A DNA stretch of 6,952 nt from Candidatus Zixiibacteriota bacterium (GCA_014730285.1 WJIM01000288.1:1-6952); one strand, 5' to 3'. Positions 1 to 6,337 are shown, numbered from the stretch's first letter. Numbers and translations are program-made. Notes: a model not told the origin generated them from the letters alone.

Positions 1-42
1 CTTAATTTGGCGTGCTTTTTTGATGCTTCCCTCCTTTTGTTT

Positions 43-72
43 AAGGCGGATCTCCCTCGGTCCGCCTTTTTT
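43..72 (+). terminator. Intrinsic terminator of an upstream gene
   Basis: A perfect 8-bp stem (AAGGCGGA at 43-50 with TCCGCCTT at 61-68) encloses a 10-nt loop and runs directly into an unbroken T tract at 67-72. The T run lies only on the + strand side, so it should end a + strand transcript entering from the left of the window. The gene it serves is not in the window, and nothing in bases 1-42 reads as coding. Confidence 0.8.
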
Positions 73-149
73 ATTTGCACACAATTGCAGAAACCAATTG
101 ATATTCCGGATGTTGAATAATTTGCATATAGTGAATGGCGCATGGAACC

Positions 150-354
150 GTCATTCTGAGGATGAATCGTAGGTCAAACCCCGTCAAAGCCGGCTTGACG
201 GCTTTAAGGGGCTTGACAAAGTCACTTCGGAAAAATTGTCAAGCCATTCCGGGCCGCCCCCGGTCCCTTCAGGGCTTGACCTACTTATGCTGCTCGAATC
301 GGTAAAGATTCTTCGGTCGTCCTCGACCTATGGTCGGGACTCTCTCAGAATGAC
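150..354. repeat. Inverted-repeat element B, copy 1 (interrupted)
   Basis: The ends are a perfect 11-bp inverted repeat, GTCATTCTGAG (150-160) and CTCAGAATGAC (344-354). The right part carries a hairpin with a single bulged C: 319-323 pairs with 336-340 (one G-U pair), C324 bulges, 325-328 pairs with 332-335, and the loop is TAT. The same right end recurs at 5127-5165: an identical 12-mer (314-325 versus 5127-5138), then GGACTCTCTC, then RGAATGAC. The middle (169-284) is a different element, so this copy looks interrupted. No coding capacity is seen; it resembles a MITE- or REP-like intergenic element. Confidence 0.7.
169..284. repeat. Inverted-repeat element A, copy 1 (two stem-loops)
   Basis: The element is bounded by GTAGGTCAA (169-177) and TTGACCTAC (276-284). 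Inside are two successive stem-loops. The first pairs 173-182 with 208-217 (one mismatch) and contains a nested 7-bp stem, 186-192 with 199-205. The second pairs 238-245 with 273-280 and contains a nested 5-bp stem, 249-253 with 259-263. An alternative 10-bp pairing, 210-219 with 236-245, joins the two halves. The same boundaries and two-hairpin plan recur at 6156-6218 and 6357-6423. It sits within element B. Confidence 0.75.
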
Positions 355-388
355 AATTGGAGTGTGTGCTTTTAAAGATTGACATCGG

Positions 389-2686
389 ATGCAAAATAGG
401 TTTTTTACATCTATGCGAAAACATCGGAATAGCATCGTTATTGCAGCTCTGGCGATTTTTTTCTTAATTCCATCGTTCCTGTTTTCCCGGGATACGACAG
501 AAATAATCGATGCCAATAGAATTATTATGTTCGCAGGTAACAACGGTATCCTCAGCAACGATTTCTTCCGCGAAATAAACGAAGATTTTTATGGCTTTTA
601 TTATGAAGCCGATACCACAAAATCGGTTATCTGGGCTTCAGGGCTGTGGATGGCGGCCAAAGTGCGGGGCGGGATCGGGACAGGAATGGCCTATTACAGT
701 TCCGGAGCAACCTACACCGAGTTCTCGCCGGGACCTTATAAATCGGATATTACCGACAGCACCAGATTTAAGGTATACAAGATTACCAGCGATGATCTGA
801 CAAATCCCGGAGATGACTGGTTAAACTGGCCGGTTGATCTGGGAGCGCCGCTGGACAGCGCCGGAAATCCGCTTCTTTTGGGAGATCAGACATTATTTTC
901 AGTTTACAATGACGCGGATACCTCACGGCGCGACTTCAGTGCCGGAAGCCGTGAGCCGATGGGGGCAGAGGTTCGTCAGCTTGTTTATGCCTATGATAAA
1001 GAAAAATATCTGGGCGAAGTTGTTTTTGTTGATCTGGAGATTATCAACAGGTCCGAAACCACCTGGGATTCTCTATTTGTCGGGCTCTGGGCCGATCCCG
1101 ATCTGGGCCGCCCGGACAATGATCTGGTTGGATCATACCAGCCCGGTTCTATGATATACGGCTATTCCGATAAACTTGACCGGGATTTTGAGAATTTCGG
1201 GCATGCCGCCTCCGGTGTTATTACGCTGGGTGCAAAAGCTGGCTATAATGATTACTATGATCCCTACCTGGCGTCGCATACGAATCCGGTCCCATTTTTT
1301 CCGTTTACACCCGAGCAATCGTATTACTACGTTCAGGGTCTGGATTCGGCCGGAAATATCTATGTCGATCCCACAACCTCGGATACGACCAGATTTATCT
1401 TCGATGGCGATCCGCGCTATAACGTAGGCTGGCTGGATCAGGTGGCTGATGATAAGAAGACTGTGGTTTCCAGCGGGCCCTACAGGCTCAGGCCGGGGCA
1501 AAGCGTAACAGTGTCGTTTGCGTATGTGGCGCAGACCTCAAATGACATGAATACGACATTCGATAACCTGTTCGAGCTCTCGGAGAAGATTGTCGACTGG
1601 CATAACTACGGCGCGGGCGGATTTGAATTGCGATCCGAGCCATCATCCGGTTTTATCAGCAAGGTAGAATTCAGTCCGGATTATCAGAATTGGATGGATG
1701 GCATACCATTCAGCGGCGATTACGGCGGTACCGGAATCGGCAAAGCCTCAACATTTTTTGGATCGTCAGTTAAGGATTCGAACCTGTATTCGGTTGAACT
1801 GCAATTCTCCTACGATTCCACCCAGAAAGCGCATTATTATACCAATTCATCGCAGGGCTGGCAGTATCAGGGCTTTATCGAGATTCCGGTCAGGGCCTAT
1901 GCTACGGGCAATAAAGATCAACTCGATTTGATATATCTTTCCGAAGATGGTAATGACTGCGGTCTTTGCTATATTAATCCGCGCGGCAATTCGGAAAGCG
2001 GTTACAACCTGATAGTAACCGGATCATCATACACGGGTGAGGAGGATGAAAATTTTGTGCTTGAAAACCCGCTTTCCGAACTGGGAAACAGCGATCTCCT
2101 GTATCTGATCCGCTTCAGGCCGAAGCAAAAGGCTCTGGTGCATAATATTCAGGAAGGGCAGAAGCTCGTAATCGAATACAGCAACGATAGTGAGAATTCT
2201 TCGGCGAATAATCTCAGATTCGGCTCTAACACAGTATCTCTTCAAAGTCAGCGCCCGGTGTATGTGCATAGCAATTATAATTCACCGCTATCATTTAAAG
2301 CAGAATTATCCAATCCCAGAGACTTTTCCTTCGCATCGGTAGAATATACTATTGACGGCAACTCCGGTATGCCGATATATATGCAATTCCATCCCGAAAC
2401 TATAGGGCTGAAATATTGTACTATTAAGTTCTATAACACGGATTTTGAGGAGTATTTTGATTCCGCTACGGTAAACGGCCGAGCGTTTATGTGGCATGTT
2501 GATGGTGATATCAACCTCAATGGCTGGCTGGAACCCTCGGATATTGCCTCGTATATCGGCTATCTGTATGATGATTATGCATTACCGGCAACGCCGGTGG
2601 AGCTTGATCTGGACAGCTCCGGGGATATCGATATAGCCGATATAGTCCAACTTATAAATATCCTTTTTATTTCCTCGACTTTATAG
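389..2686 (+). CDS. Secreted multidomain protein with C-terminal dockerin
   Basis: A 765-residue exported protein. The N-terminus has a basic stretch (MRKHRN from residue 9) and a hydrophobic core at about 15-32, as in a signal peptide. Residues about 41-400 resemble a family of large secreted proteins in FCB-group candidate phyla: NNGILSND near 51, DTTKSVIWASGLWMAAK at 75-91, PGPY at 114-117, GDQTLFSVYNDAD at 165-177, LWADPDLG at 233-240 and SGPYRLRPGQ at 362-371. Residues about 624-698 look like an Ig/ASH-type beta sandwich. Residues 705-760 are a type I dockerin with two calcium loops: D707, N709, N711, G712, D718, and D740, D742, S744, D746, D748, D751. The start is uncertain: an in-frame stop at 380-382 bars anything earlier, no clear Shine-Dalgarno precedes 389, and ATG 413 gives a more typical signal peptide. 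The dockerin suggests attachment to a cohesin partner on the cell surface. No catalytic domain is recognised; the function is unknown. Confidence 0.9.
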   Translation: MQNRFFTSMRKHRNSIVIAALAIFFLIPSFLFSRDTTEIIDANRIIMFAGNNGILSNDFFREINEDFYGFYYEADTTKSVIWASGLWMAAKVRGGIGTGMAYYSSGATYTEFSPGPYKSDITDSTRFKVYKITSDDLTNPGDDWLNWPVDLGAPLDSAGNPLLLGDQTLFSVYNDADTSRRDFSAGSREPMGAEVRQLVYAYDKEKYLGEVVFVDLEIINRSETTWDSLFVGLWADPDLGRPDNDLVGSYQPGSMIYGYSDKLDRDFENFGHAASGVITLGAKAGYNDYYDPYLASHTNPVPFFPFTPEQSYYYVQGLDSAGNIYVDPTTSDTTRFIFDGDPRYNVGWLDQVADDKKTVVSSGPYRLRPGQSVTVSFAYVAQTSNDMNTTFDNLFELSEKIVDWHNYGAGGFELRSEPSSGFISKVEFSPDYQNWMDGIPFSGDYGGTGIGKASTFFGSSVKDSNLYSVELQFSYDSTQKAHYYTNSSQGWQYQGFIEIPVRAYATGNKDQLDLIYLSEDGNDCGLCYINPRGNSESGYNLIVTGSSYTGEEDENFVLENPLSELGNSDLLYLIRFRPKQKALVHNIQEGQKLVIEYSNDSENSSANNLRFGSNTVSLQSQRPVYVHSNYNSPLSFKAELSNPRDFSFASVEYTIDGNSGMPIYMQFHPETIGLKYCTIKFYNTDFEEYFDSATVNGRAFMWHVDGDINLNGWLEPSDIASYIGYLYDDYALPATPVELDLDSSGDIDIADIVQLINILFISSTL

Positions 2687-2739
2687 TATATTAAATCAGT
2701 AAATGCTGTCTATTTTATGCTGAACGGGATGTATGCCGT

Positions 2740-3600
2740 ATGTTCAGATTTAAGATTGCCGTATCCATTGCGGTGTTATTGTTGCTTTTTTGCAGTACTG
2801 CATCAGGAGCCTTATATCTTTCGCCTCATTTTCCCGGATTCGGAACTGTCTTGGATACCGATCGGCATTTTACCGAACTGGAGAAAAGCGAAGAAAATGC
2901 AGGGCTTCTTTCTCATGCAGTTTCGGTTTCCACGAATCTGGCTTTGCTCCCGTTTACATACAAGCAGATGGAAAACGCCTGGGGGGTCCCCGATGGCAGA
3001 TTTCATTTTAAGGATGACTGGGCGGGTGACAATCTTGCGCTGAATGACGAGATATCACATATGCTGGTATCTTATAAACTTACCCAGTTTTTCCATTCCG
3101 GTTATAAAGCGCTGGGATATTCCGAGAGGACATCGTTATGGCTGGGCATAATAGAAACCGCAGTAATAGTCACCGCTGTGGAATATCCGATTGATGCGTA
3201 CAATCCATCTCAGGGATTCGGGATATCCGATCTTATTTTCGATTATGCCGGTATTGGGCTGGGATATTTGAAAATCACCGATAATCGTTTTGATAGTTGG
3301 GATATAAAAGGCTCGGTTAAATCATTCGGGCATGCCAATCAGCAGGTCTTTGGCGATTTGGCCGAGGATTACGATAATTATATTTACTGGCTGACGTACA
3401 GAAAAGAGCCTGCTGTTTTCGGTCTGGGCTACAGCACATCACATCCTGAAATCGGAAATGTCGACAAGGAATTTTATCTGGGAGTGGGTACAACAATCCC
3501 CGATCTTCTAAGCCCCTTCAGCAAAAAACTATCGGAATTTTTCCGCTGGTCTGAATTCTACTATTTCAATCTGAGGTGGAATTTCCTTACAATCGATTGA
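2740..3600 (+). CDS. Exported DUF2279/YfiM-like envelope protein
   Basis: A 286-residue protein with a signal peptide (hydrophobic residues 6-18, likely cleavage near SGA/L at 24-25). Cys18 sits in a poor lipobox because Phe precedes it, so a lipoprotein is less likely. The middle (about 87-178) follows the DUF2279 (YfiM) layout: DDW at 92-94, NDEISHMLVSY at 102-112 with conserved Asp103 and His107, a Gly-Tyr turn at 126-127, a hydrophobic helix ending in E148-x3-D152, then GFGISDLIFDYAGIGLG at 159-175. The family has no firm function; E. coli YfiM is a predicted lipoprotein. The C-terminal ~65 residues alternate hydrophobic and polar positions and end in aromatic-rich strands (FYYFNLRWNF), which may be outer-membrane beta structure. 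It starts 53 bp after the dockerin gene, with a weak GGGA 10 nt upstream of the ATG and no terminator between, so co-transcription is likely. Confidence 0.8.
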   Translation: MFRFKIAVSIAVLLLLFCSTASGALYLSPHFPGFGTVLDTDRHFTELEKSEENAGLLSHAVSVSTNLALLPFTYKQMENAWGVPDGRFHFKDDWAGDNLALNDEISHMLVSYKLTQFFHSGYKALGYSERTSLWLGIIETAVIVTAVEYPIDAYNPSQGFGISDLIFDYAGIGLGYLKITDNRFDSWDIKGSVKSFGHANQQVFGDLAEDYDNYIYWLTYRKEPAVFGLGYSTSHPEIGNVDKEFYLGVGTTIPDLLSPFSKKLSEFFRWSEFYYFNLRWNFLTID

Positions 3601-3610
3601 TAAGCTTTCT

Positions 3611-3844
3611 TTATCTGGCAAACTGCCGGACAAAGCCGGTTAATATAAGCGCTGCCCCCGCTATTAGTGTGACCTTAACCCAGGGATTCTGCATCAGGCT
3701 GAAATGATCGATCATGTCATATATCTCCGCTTTCAGGACATGATAAAACTTCATGAATTGAATCTCACCGGGAGACTGCGGCACCCCCAAGAGGAGTACA
3801 TAGCAGACAGCAAGCACGACCAACACCAAAAATATAAAACGCAA
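3611..3844 (-). CDS. Small two-helix membrane protein, unknown
   Basis: A 77-residue product starting at TTG (3844-3842). The start is supported by a Shine-Dalgarno AGAGG on the - strand at 3855-3851, 6 nt from the start codon, and by a good promoter further upstream (3907-3879). Residues about 3-20 form a hydrophobic segment, residues 25-52 an amphipathic, mostly helical linker (MKFYHVLKAEIYDMIDHF), and residues 57-72 a second hydrophobic segment followed by basic RQFAR. This suggests an inner-membrane hairpin with a short soluble linker. I do not recognise a family. It converges on the DUF2279-like gene with 10 bp between stop codons and no visible terminator there, so the two transcripts probably overlap at their ends. 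A real gene is favoured by the combination of promoter, Shine-Dalgarno and membrane topology. Confidence 0.65.
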   Translation of the reverse strand: MRFIFLVLVVLAVCYVLLLGVPQSPGEIQFMKFYHVLKAEIYDMIDHFSLMQNPWVKVTLIAGAALILTGFVRQFAR

Positions 3845-3850
3845 AATGAA

Positions 3851-3855
3851 CCTCT
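3851..3855 (-). promoter_or_regulatory. Ribosome binding site fixing the TTG start
   Basis: AGAGG on the - strand lies 6 nt upstream of the TTG at 3844-3842. The spacing is ideal, and no ATG or GTG in the same frame competes nearby, so this site decides the start of the small membrane protein. Confidence 0.6.
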
Positions 3856-3878
3856 TTTATTGCGGGAAAGAGATTGAT

Positions 3879-3907
3879 ATTATCTATAAGATTTAACACC
3901 AAATCAA
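3879..3907 (-). promoter_or_regulatory. Sigma-70-type promoter for the small membrane protein
   Basis: On the - strand, TTGATT (3907-3902, 4 of 6 consensus bases) is separated by exactly 17 bp from GATAAT (3884-3879, 5 of 6). Transcription would begin near 3871, leaving a leader of about 27 nt that contains the AGAGG ribosome binding site. This assumes the organism uses a standard housekeeping sigma factor. Confidence 0.5.
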
Positions 3908-4009
3908 CAGAATGGTTTTGAAAAAAGCAACACCCTTTTTTGAACAATTTTTATGCCGATGATAAGTATTGAGTTAGATGATAAAATTTTATAGATTGCT
4001 TTAAGCAGC

Positions 4010-4957
4010 ATGGCGAAAGTTATTTCAAAAAAGATCGCATTAACCCTGGGCGCAGGCGGCGCCCGTGGACTGGCACATATAGGAATCCTGGAGGAAATCG
4101 AGAAATCCGGAATCGGGATTGACTTTGTGGCGGGATCATCAATTGGCGCGCTGATCGGCGCATTATACTGCCTGTATGGTAATGTTGATGATGTTAAGTC
4201 CAGCCTAAATGAATATCTAACTGATGAAGCTTACCGGAAAAAATGGGACAGCTTTGTGCCCCGCGATCATGACGAAAATCACAAAAAGAAAGGGCATCTT
4301 TTTGACGAGCTTCGGATATTCATAAACAGGCAGTATCTCCGGCTGGCGGTGATGACCAAAAAGTCGCTGGCAAAGGAGGAGGATTTGTCGGAGCCGTTGG
4401 AAGAGCTTTTTGGAGATAAGACTACGAATGATTTGAAAATCCCCTTTTCGGCATGCAGTGTCGATCTGATTTCGGGACGCGAGCTTTATCTGAATTCCGG
4501 AAAGCTTTCGGAAATAGTCTATTGCTCTTCGGCTATTCCCGGGATTTTTCCGCCTTTTGAGAGGGATGGTATGCTTCTGGCCGACGGTTCGATCTCCGAC
4601 CTCGTGCCGGTGGAGGCTGTGCCGGATCATGACGAGTACCTGATAATCGCGGTTGATTTCGGGCCGGGACGATTCCTTCGCAATAAGCTTGACCGGGGAA
4701 TGGATATCCTGATGCGCGCCGATGAGCTGGCCCGGATCAAGCTGAATAAGATGATTTTGAAGGAGGCCGATCTGGTTATATCGCCCGATGTGTCCGATTT
4801 TCACTGGGCCGAATTCTCGGAGTACGAAGAGATAATTAAGATAGGCCGGGAGGCGGCATCTGAAGCGCATGAGAAGATAGCGTACCTGGCGGAACAGAAT
4901 TCAGCCAGAGTGCAGCCATGGTACAAGCGTGCCTTTGGATGGCTCTCCAGAAGATGA
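4010..4957 (+). CDS. Patatin-like phospholipase / acyl hydrolase (RssA type)
   Basis: A 315-residue patatin-family enzyme expected to hydrolyse acyl esters of lipids with a Ser-Asp dyad. The family marks are in order: oxyanion-hole loop GAGGARG at 14-20, nucleophile elbow G-S-S-I-G at 42-46 with Ser44 as nucleophile, the conserved CSSAIPGIFPPF stretch at 172-183, and catalytic Asp192 in DGS (family DGG/DGA). No signal peptide is present, so it should act in the cytoplasm or at the inner face of the membrane; the basic, aromatic C-terminus (WYKRAFGWLSRR) could help it bind membrane. The insert at about 70-125 is charged and variable. The length is typical of RssA/YlbK-type bacterial patatins. 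ATG 4010 places the first strand correctly, though the ribosome binding site is weak. The natural substrate cannot be read from sequence. Confidence 0.93.
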   Translation: MAKVISKKIALTLGAGGARGLAHIGILEEIEKSGIGIDFVAGSSIGALIGALYCLYGNVDDVKSSLNEYLTDEAYRKKWDSFVPRDHDENHKKKGHLFDELRIFINRQYLRLAVMTKKSLAKEEDLSEPLEELFGDKTTNDLKIPFSACSVDLISGRELYLNSGKLSEIVYCSSAIPGIFPPFERDGMLLADGSISDLVPVEAVPDHDEYLIIAVDFGPGRFLRNKLDRGMDILMRADELARIKLNKMILKEADLVISPDVSDFHWAEFSEYEEIIKIGREAASEAHEKIAYLAEQNSARVQPWYKRAFGWLSRR

Positions 4958-4967
4958 CAGTTTGTGG

Positions 4968-4996
4968 TTGACCCCGGCTTTGTGTTGGGCTAATAT
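4968..4996 (+). promoter_or_regulatory. Candidate promoter for the ppsR-family gene
   Basis: TTGACC (4968-4973, 5 of 6 consensus) is separated by 17 bp from TAATAT (4991-4996, 4 of 6). It lies 10 bp after the patatin stop codon. Transcription would start near 5003 and give a leader of about 220 nt spanning repeat element B copy 2 and the hairpins next to the ribosome binding site. Confidence 0.45.
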
Positions 4997-5056
4997 AGAG
5001 TAATACTCAAGCTTCATCGAAAGGAAGTGTTGATAAATCCTGAATATATCGATATT

Positions 5057-5166
5057 CGTCATCGCGAGGAGCGAAGCGACGTGGCGATCTCCGCGACTAT
5101 TCTTTGGGCAACCGTGGAGATTCCCGCGGTCGTCCTCGCCTTTGGCAGGACTCTCTCGGAATGACG
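5057..5166. repeat. Inverted-repeat element B, copy 2
   Basis: The ends are an imperfect 12-bp inverted repeat (5057-5068 versus 5155-5166, 10 of 12 matching; the outer six, CGTCAT/ATGACG, are perfect). The left half contains the GAGGAGCGAAGCGACG core seen in intergenic repeats of many unrelated bacteria. Two internal stems are visible: 5087-5095 with 5113-5121 (9 bp, one G-U pair), and 5132-5136 with 5147-5151 continuing past a bulged C5137 into 5138-5140 with 5144-5146 around a TTT loop. The right half matches the element ending at 354. It lies in the leader of the ppsR-family gene. Confidence 0.75.
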
Positions 5167-5185
5167 TGTATCGGTCCTTATTTCT

Positions 5186-5219
5186 AAGTTGTTAACTTTT
5201 CAACTTCCCCGGAAGGTGA
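5186..5219 (+). promoter_or_regulatory. Two mutually exclusive hairpins over the ribosome binding site
   Basis: The Shine-Dalgarno GGAAGG (5211-5216) lies 6 nt before the TTG start at 5223. A stem formed by 5199-5207 and 5212-5220 (8 pairs, one A-G mismatch, 4-nt loop) would bury it. A competing stem, AAGTTG (5186-5191) with CAACTT (5201-5206), uses the same 5' arm and would free it. The pairings are read directly; any regulatory use is inference. Confidence 0.35.
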
Positions 5220-5222
5220 ACT

Positions 5223-6083
5223 TTGCACAGTAATGATGCGAAAAAAATTGTGATTGTTTCCGACGGTACCGGCAAGACCGCCAAGCGTCTGATGGACGCT
5301 GTGCTGGCGCAGTACGAAGATCAAAGAATAAATTTTATTGTTGAAGATATTCATCAGGGAGTTCGCTCCAAGCAGAAGGCCAATGCAATTATCAAAGCCC
5401 TCGATCACAACTCTCTTATAATTTTCTCAATTATCTCCGACGATCTGCGGCGTCACTTTCATAATAAACTCCATGACCGCGATATACTGCATCTGGATGT
5501 GCTGGAACCGATGCTCAAGACCATGAAACGCTTCCTGGGAGTACATCCCAATTTCAAGCCGGGACTTCTGCAGGTTATAGACGACAAATATTATTCCAAG
5601 ATAGATTCCATCGGATTCACTGTCGAGCATGATGACGGCCGCGGCTATCAGCTTCCGCAGGCCGATCTGGTTCTGCTGGGAGTGTCGCGCACCTGCAAGA
5701 CCCCGATCAGCATGTATATGGCATGTAATCACGGTTTCAAAGCGGCAAACATTCCTATCATACATGATTTGAACTACAAGGCCAATTTGATACGCAAGCT
5801 GGAGAAGATCGATCGCAAAAAGCTCTTCGGGCTTTTGATGAAACCGGAAGTGCTTTCCATGGTGCGTCTGGAGCGTTCTAATGTCCTTGCGACTGACTAT
5901 GTGGGCAAGAGCAAGTTCGAGAAATATTACGATATGCGCGAGATCAGGGACGAGCTCCGATTTTCAAGAGAGCTTTACGAGGAATTAAACATCGATACAA
6001 TCGATGTCACCCGCAGGGCAATAGAAGAGATTGCATCTGACATTCTGCGCCGAATGGGGCTCGACAGCATTTTGAATATGTGA
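5223..6083 (+). CDS. ppsR: PEP synthase/PPDK regulatory kinase-pyrophosphorylase (PpsR, DUF299)
   Basis: A 286-residue cytosolic regulator (E. coli PpsR is about 277). Family members use ADP to phosphorylate an active-site threonine of PEP synthase or pyruvate phosphate dikinase, switching it off, and use phosphate to remove that group with release of pyrophosphate. They thereby set the balance between pyruvate and PEP. Visible marks: SDGTGKT at 13-19, the HDDGR segment at 136-140, the P-loop-like GVSRTCKTP at 153-161 (usually SRTSKTP, so Ser is replaced by Cys), and the C-terminal IDVTRRAIEEIA at 260-271. The start is TTG, supported by GGAAGG 6 nt upstream; the next in-frame GTG (5250) would cut into the first beta strand. 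Neither target enzyme is in this window, so whether the partner is PEP synthase or PPDK cannot be decided. Confidence 0.95.
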   Translation: MHSNDAKKIVIVSDGTGKTAKRLMDAVLAQYEDQRINFIVEDIHQGVRSKQKANAIIKALDHNSLIIFSIISDDLRRHFHNKLHDRDILHLDVLEPMLKTMKRFLGVHPNFKPGLLQVIDDKYYSKIDSIGFTVEHDDGRGYQLPQADLVLLGVSRTCKTPISMYMACNHGFKAANIPIIHDLNYKANLIRKLEKIDRKKLFGLLMKPEVLSMVRLERSNVLATDYVGKSKFEKYYDMREIRDELRFSRELYEELNIDTIDVTRRAIEEIASDILRRMGLDSILNM

Positions 6084-6105
6084 GGATAGATCTTTTATTG
6101 GGTGG

Positions 6106-6130
6106 CACGCCCAAACTCGCTTGGGGCGTG
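6106..6130 (+). repeat. Hairpin after ppsR, possible terminator or repeat
   Basis: CACGCCCAA (6106-6114) pairs with TTGGGGCGTG (6121-6130), giving a 9-bp stem with one bulged G and a 6-nt loop, 22 nt after the ppsR stop codon. No T run follows directly (GAATAAAATTGGTTTT), so it is not a standard intrinsic terminator. It may be another dispersed intergenic repeat or a barrier to RNA decay. Confidence 0.45.
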
Positions 6131-6155
6131 GAATAAAATTGGTTTTGATTTTTGA

Positions 6156-6218
6156 TTGTAGGTCAAAACTCTATGAGTTTTGACAGATTGTCAAATCCTA
6201 CAGGGATTTGACCTACAA
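6156..6218. repeat. Inverted-repeat element A, copy 2 (compact)
   Basis: This is the cleanest copy. The ends TTGTAGGTCAAA (6156-6167) and TTTGACCTACAA (6207-6218) are a perfect 12-bp inverted repeat. Inside are two tandem stem-loops: 6162-6171 with 6175-6184 (10 bp, loop TAT) and 6190-6198 with 6204-6212 (9 bp, 5-nt loop). The outer 12-bp pairing and the two inner stems compete, so the unit can fold as one long or two short hairpins. Confidence 0.8.
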
Positions 6219-6312
6219 CTACTGCTATGTTTCTTTTCAAAATCGAAGATAGCAGGCAAAATGATTTAAATCCAACCGTTGGGTGGAGTACAATCTATAT
6301 GGGCTTTTGGTA

Positions 6313-6337
6313 GGGCAGGAGCCCTGTGCTCCTGCCT
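6313..6337. repeat. CAGGAGC palindromic hairpin
   Basis: GGCAGGAGC (6314-6322) and GCTCCTGCC (6328-6336) form a perfect 9-bp stem around a 5-nt loop, extendable by a G-T pair at 6313/6337. The GGCAGGA...TCCTGCC theme is shared with the second hairpin at the window end (6926-6947). It is probably a member of a third dispersed repeat family. No T run follows it. Confidence 0.6.

Larger units (their letters stand above)
73..388. other. Spacer before the dockerin gene, largely repeat
   Basis: This 316-bp stretch has no credible gene. Bases 73-149 are AT-rich unique sequence. Bases 150-354 are occupied by two inverted-repeat elements, one apparently inside the other (listed separately). Bases 355-388 form the short leader of the next gene. 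I looked for a sigma-70-type promoter and found no convincing pair: several TTGACA/TTGACC words occur, but they belong to the repeat arms and have no -10 box at the right distance. Confidence 0.7.

Noticed and set aside
213..218. TTGACA as a -35 box for the dockerin gene
   Set aside because: The word is part of the repeat arms (GGCTTGACAA/TTGTCAAGCC) and has no -10-like sequence 16-18 bp downstream.
150..354. A CRISPR array or riboswitch
   Set aside because: There are no regularly spaced direct repeats, only nested inverted repeats, and the same elements recur in front of unrelated genes, which does not fit a ligand-specific riboswitch.
3765..3947. A 60-codon open frame on the - strand overlapping the small membrane protein
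   Set aside because: It overlaps the better-supported frame at 3611-3844, extends back across that gene's promoter and has no family resemblance.
3969..3995. Possible promoter TTGAGT-15-TATAGA before the patatin gene
   Set aside because: The 15-bp spacing is short and it would leave a leader of only a few bases before ATG 4010. TTGAAC at 3940-3945 has no good -10 at 17 bp. The real promoter could not be chosen.
4217..4870. A 217-codon open frame on the - strand
   Set aside because: It lies wholly inside the patatin gene, whose motifs are unmistakable. The antisense product is rich in Arg, His and Leu without domain features, as expected of a shadow frame.
5003..5222. A small RNA gene or short protein in the ppsR leader
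   Set aside because: No open frame with a ribosome binding site is present, and the structured part is fully accounted for by repeat element B.
5427..5765. A 112-codon open frame on the - strand
   Set aside because: Antisense to the core of ppsR, with no recognisable motif and no ribosome binding site that I could see.
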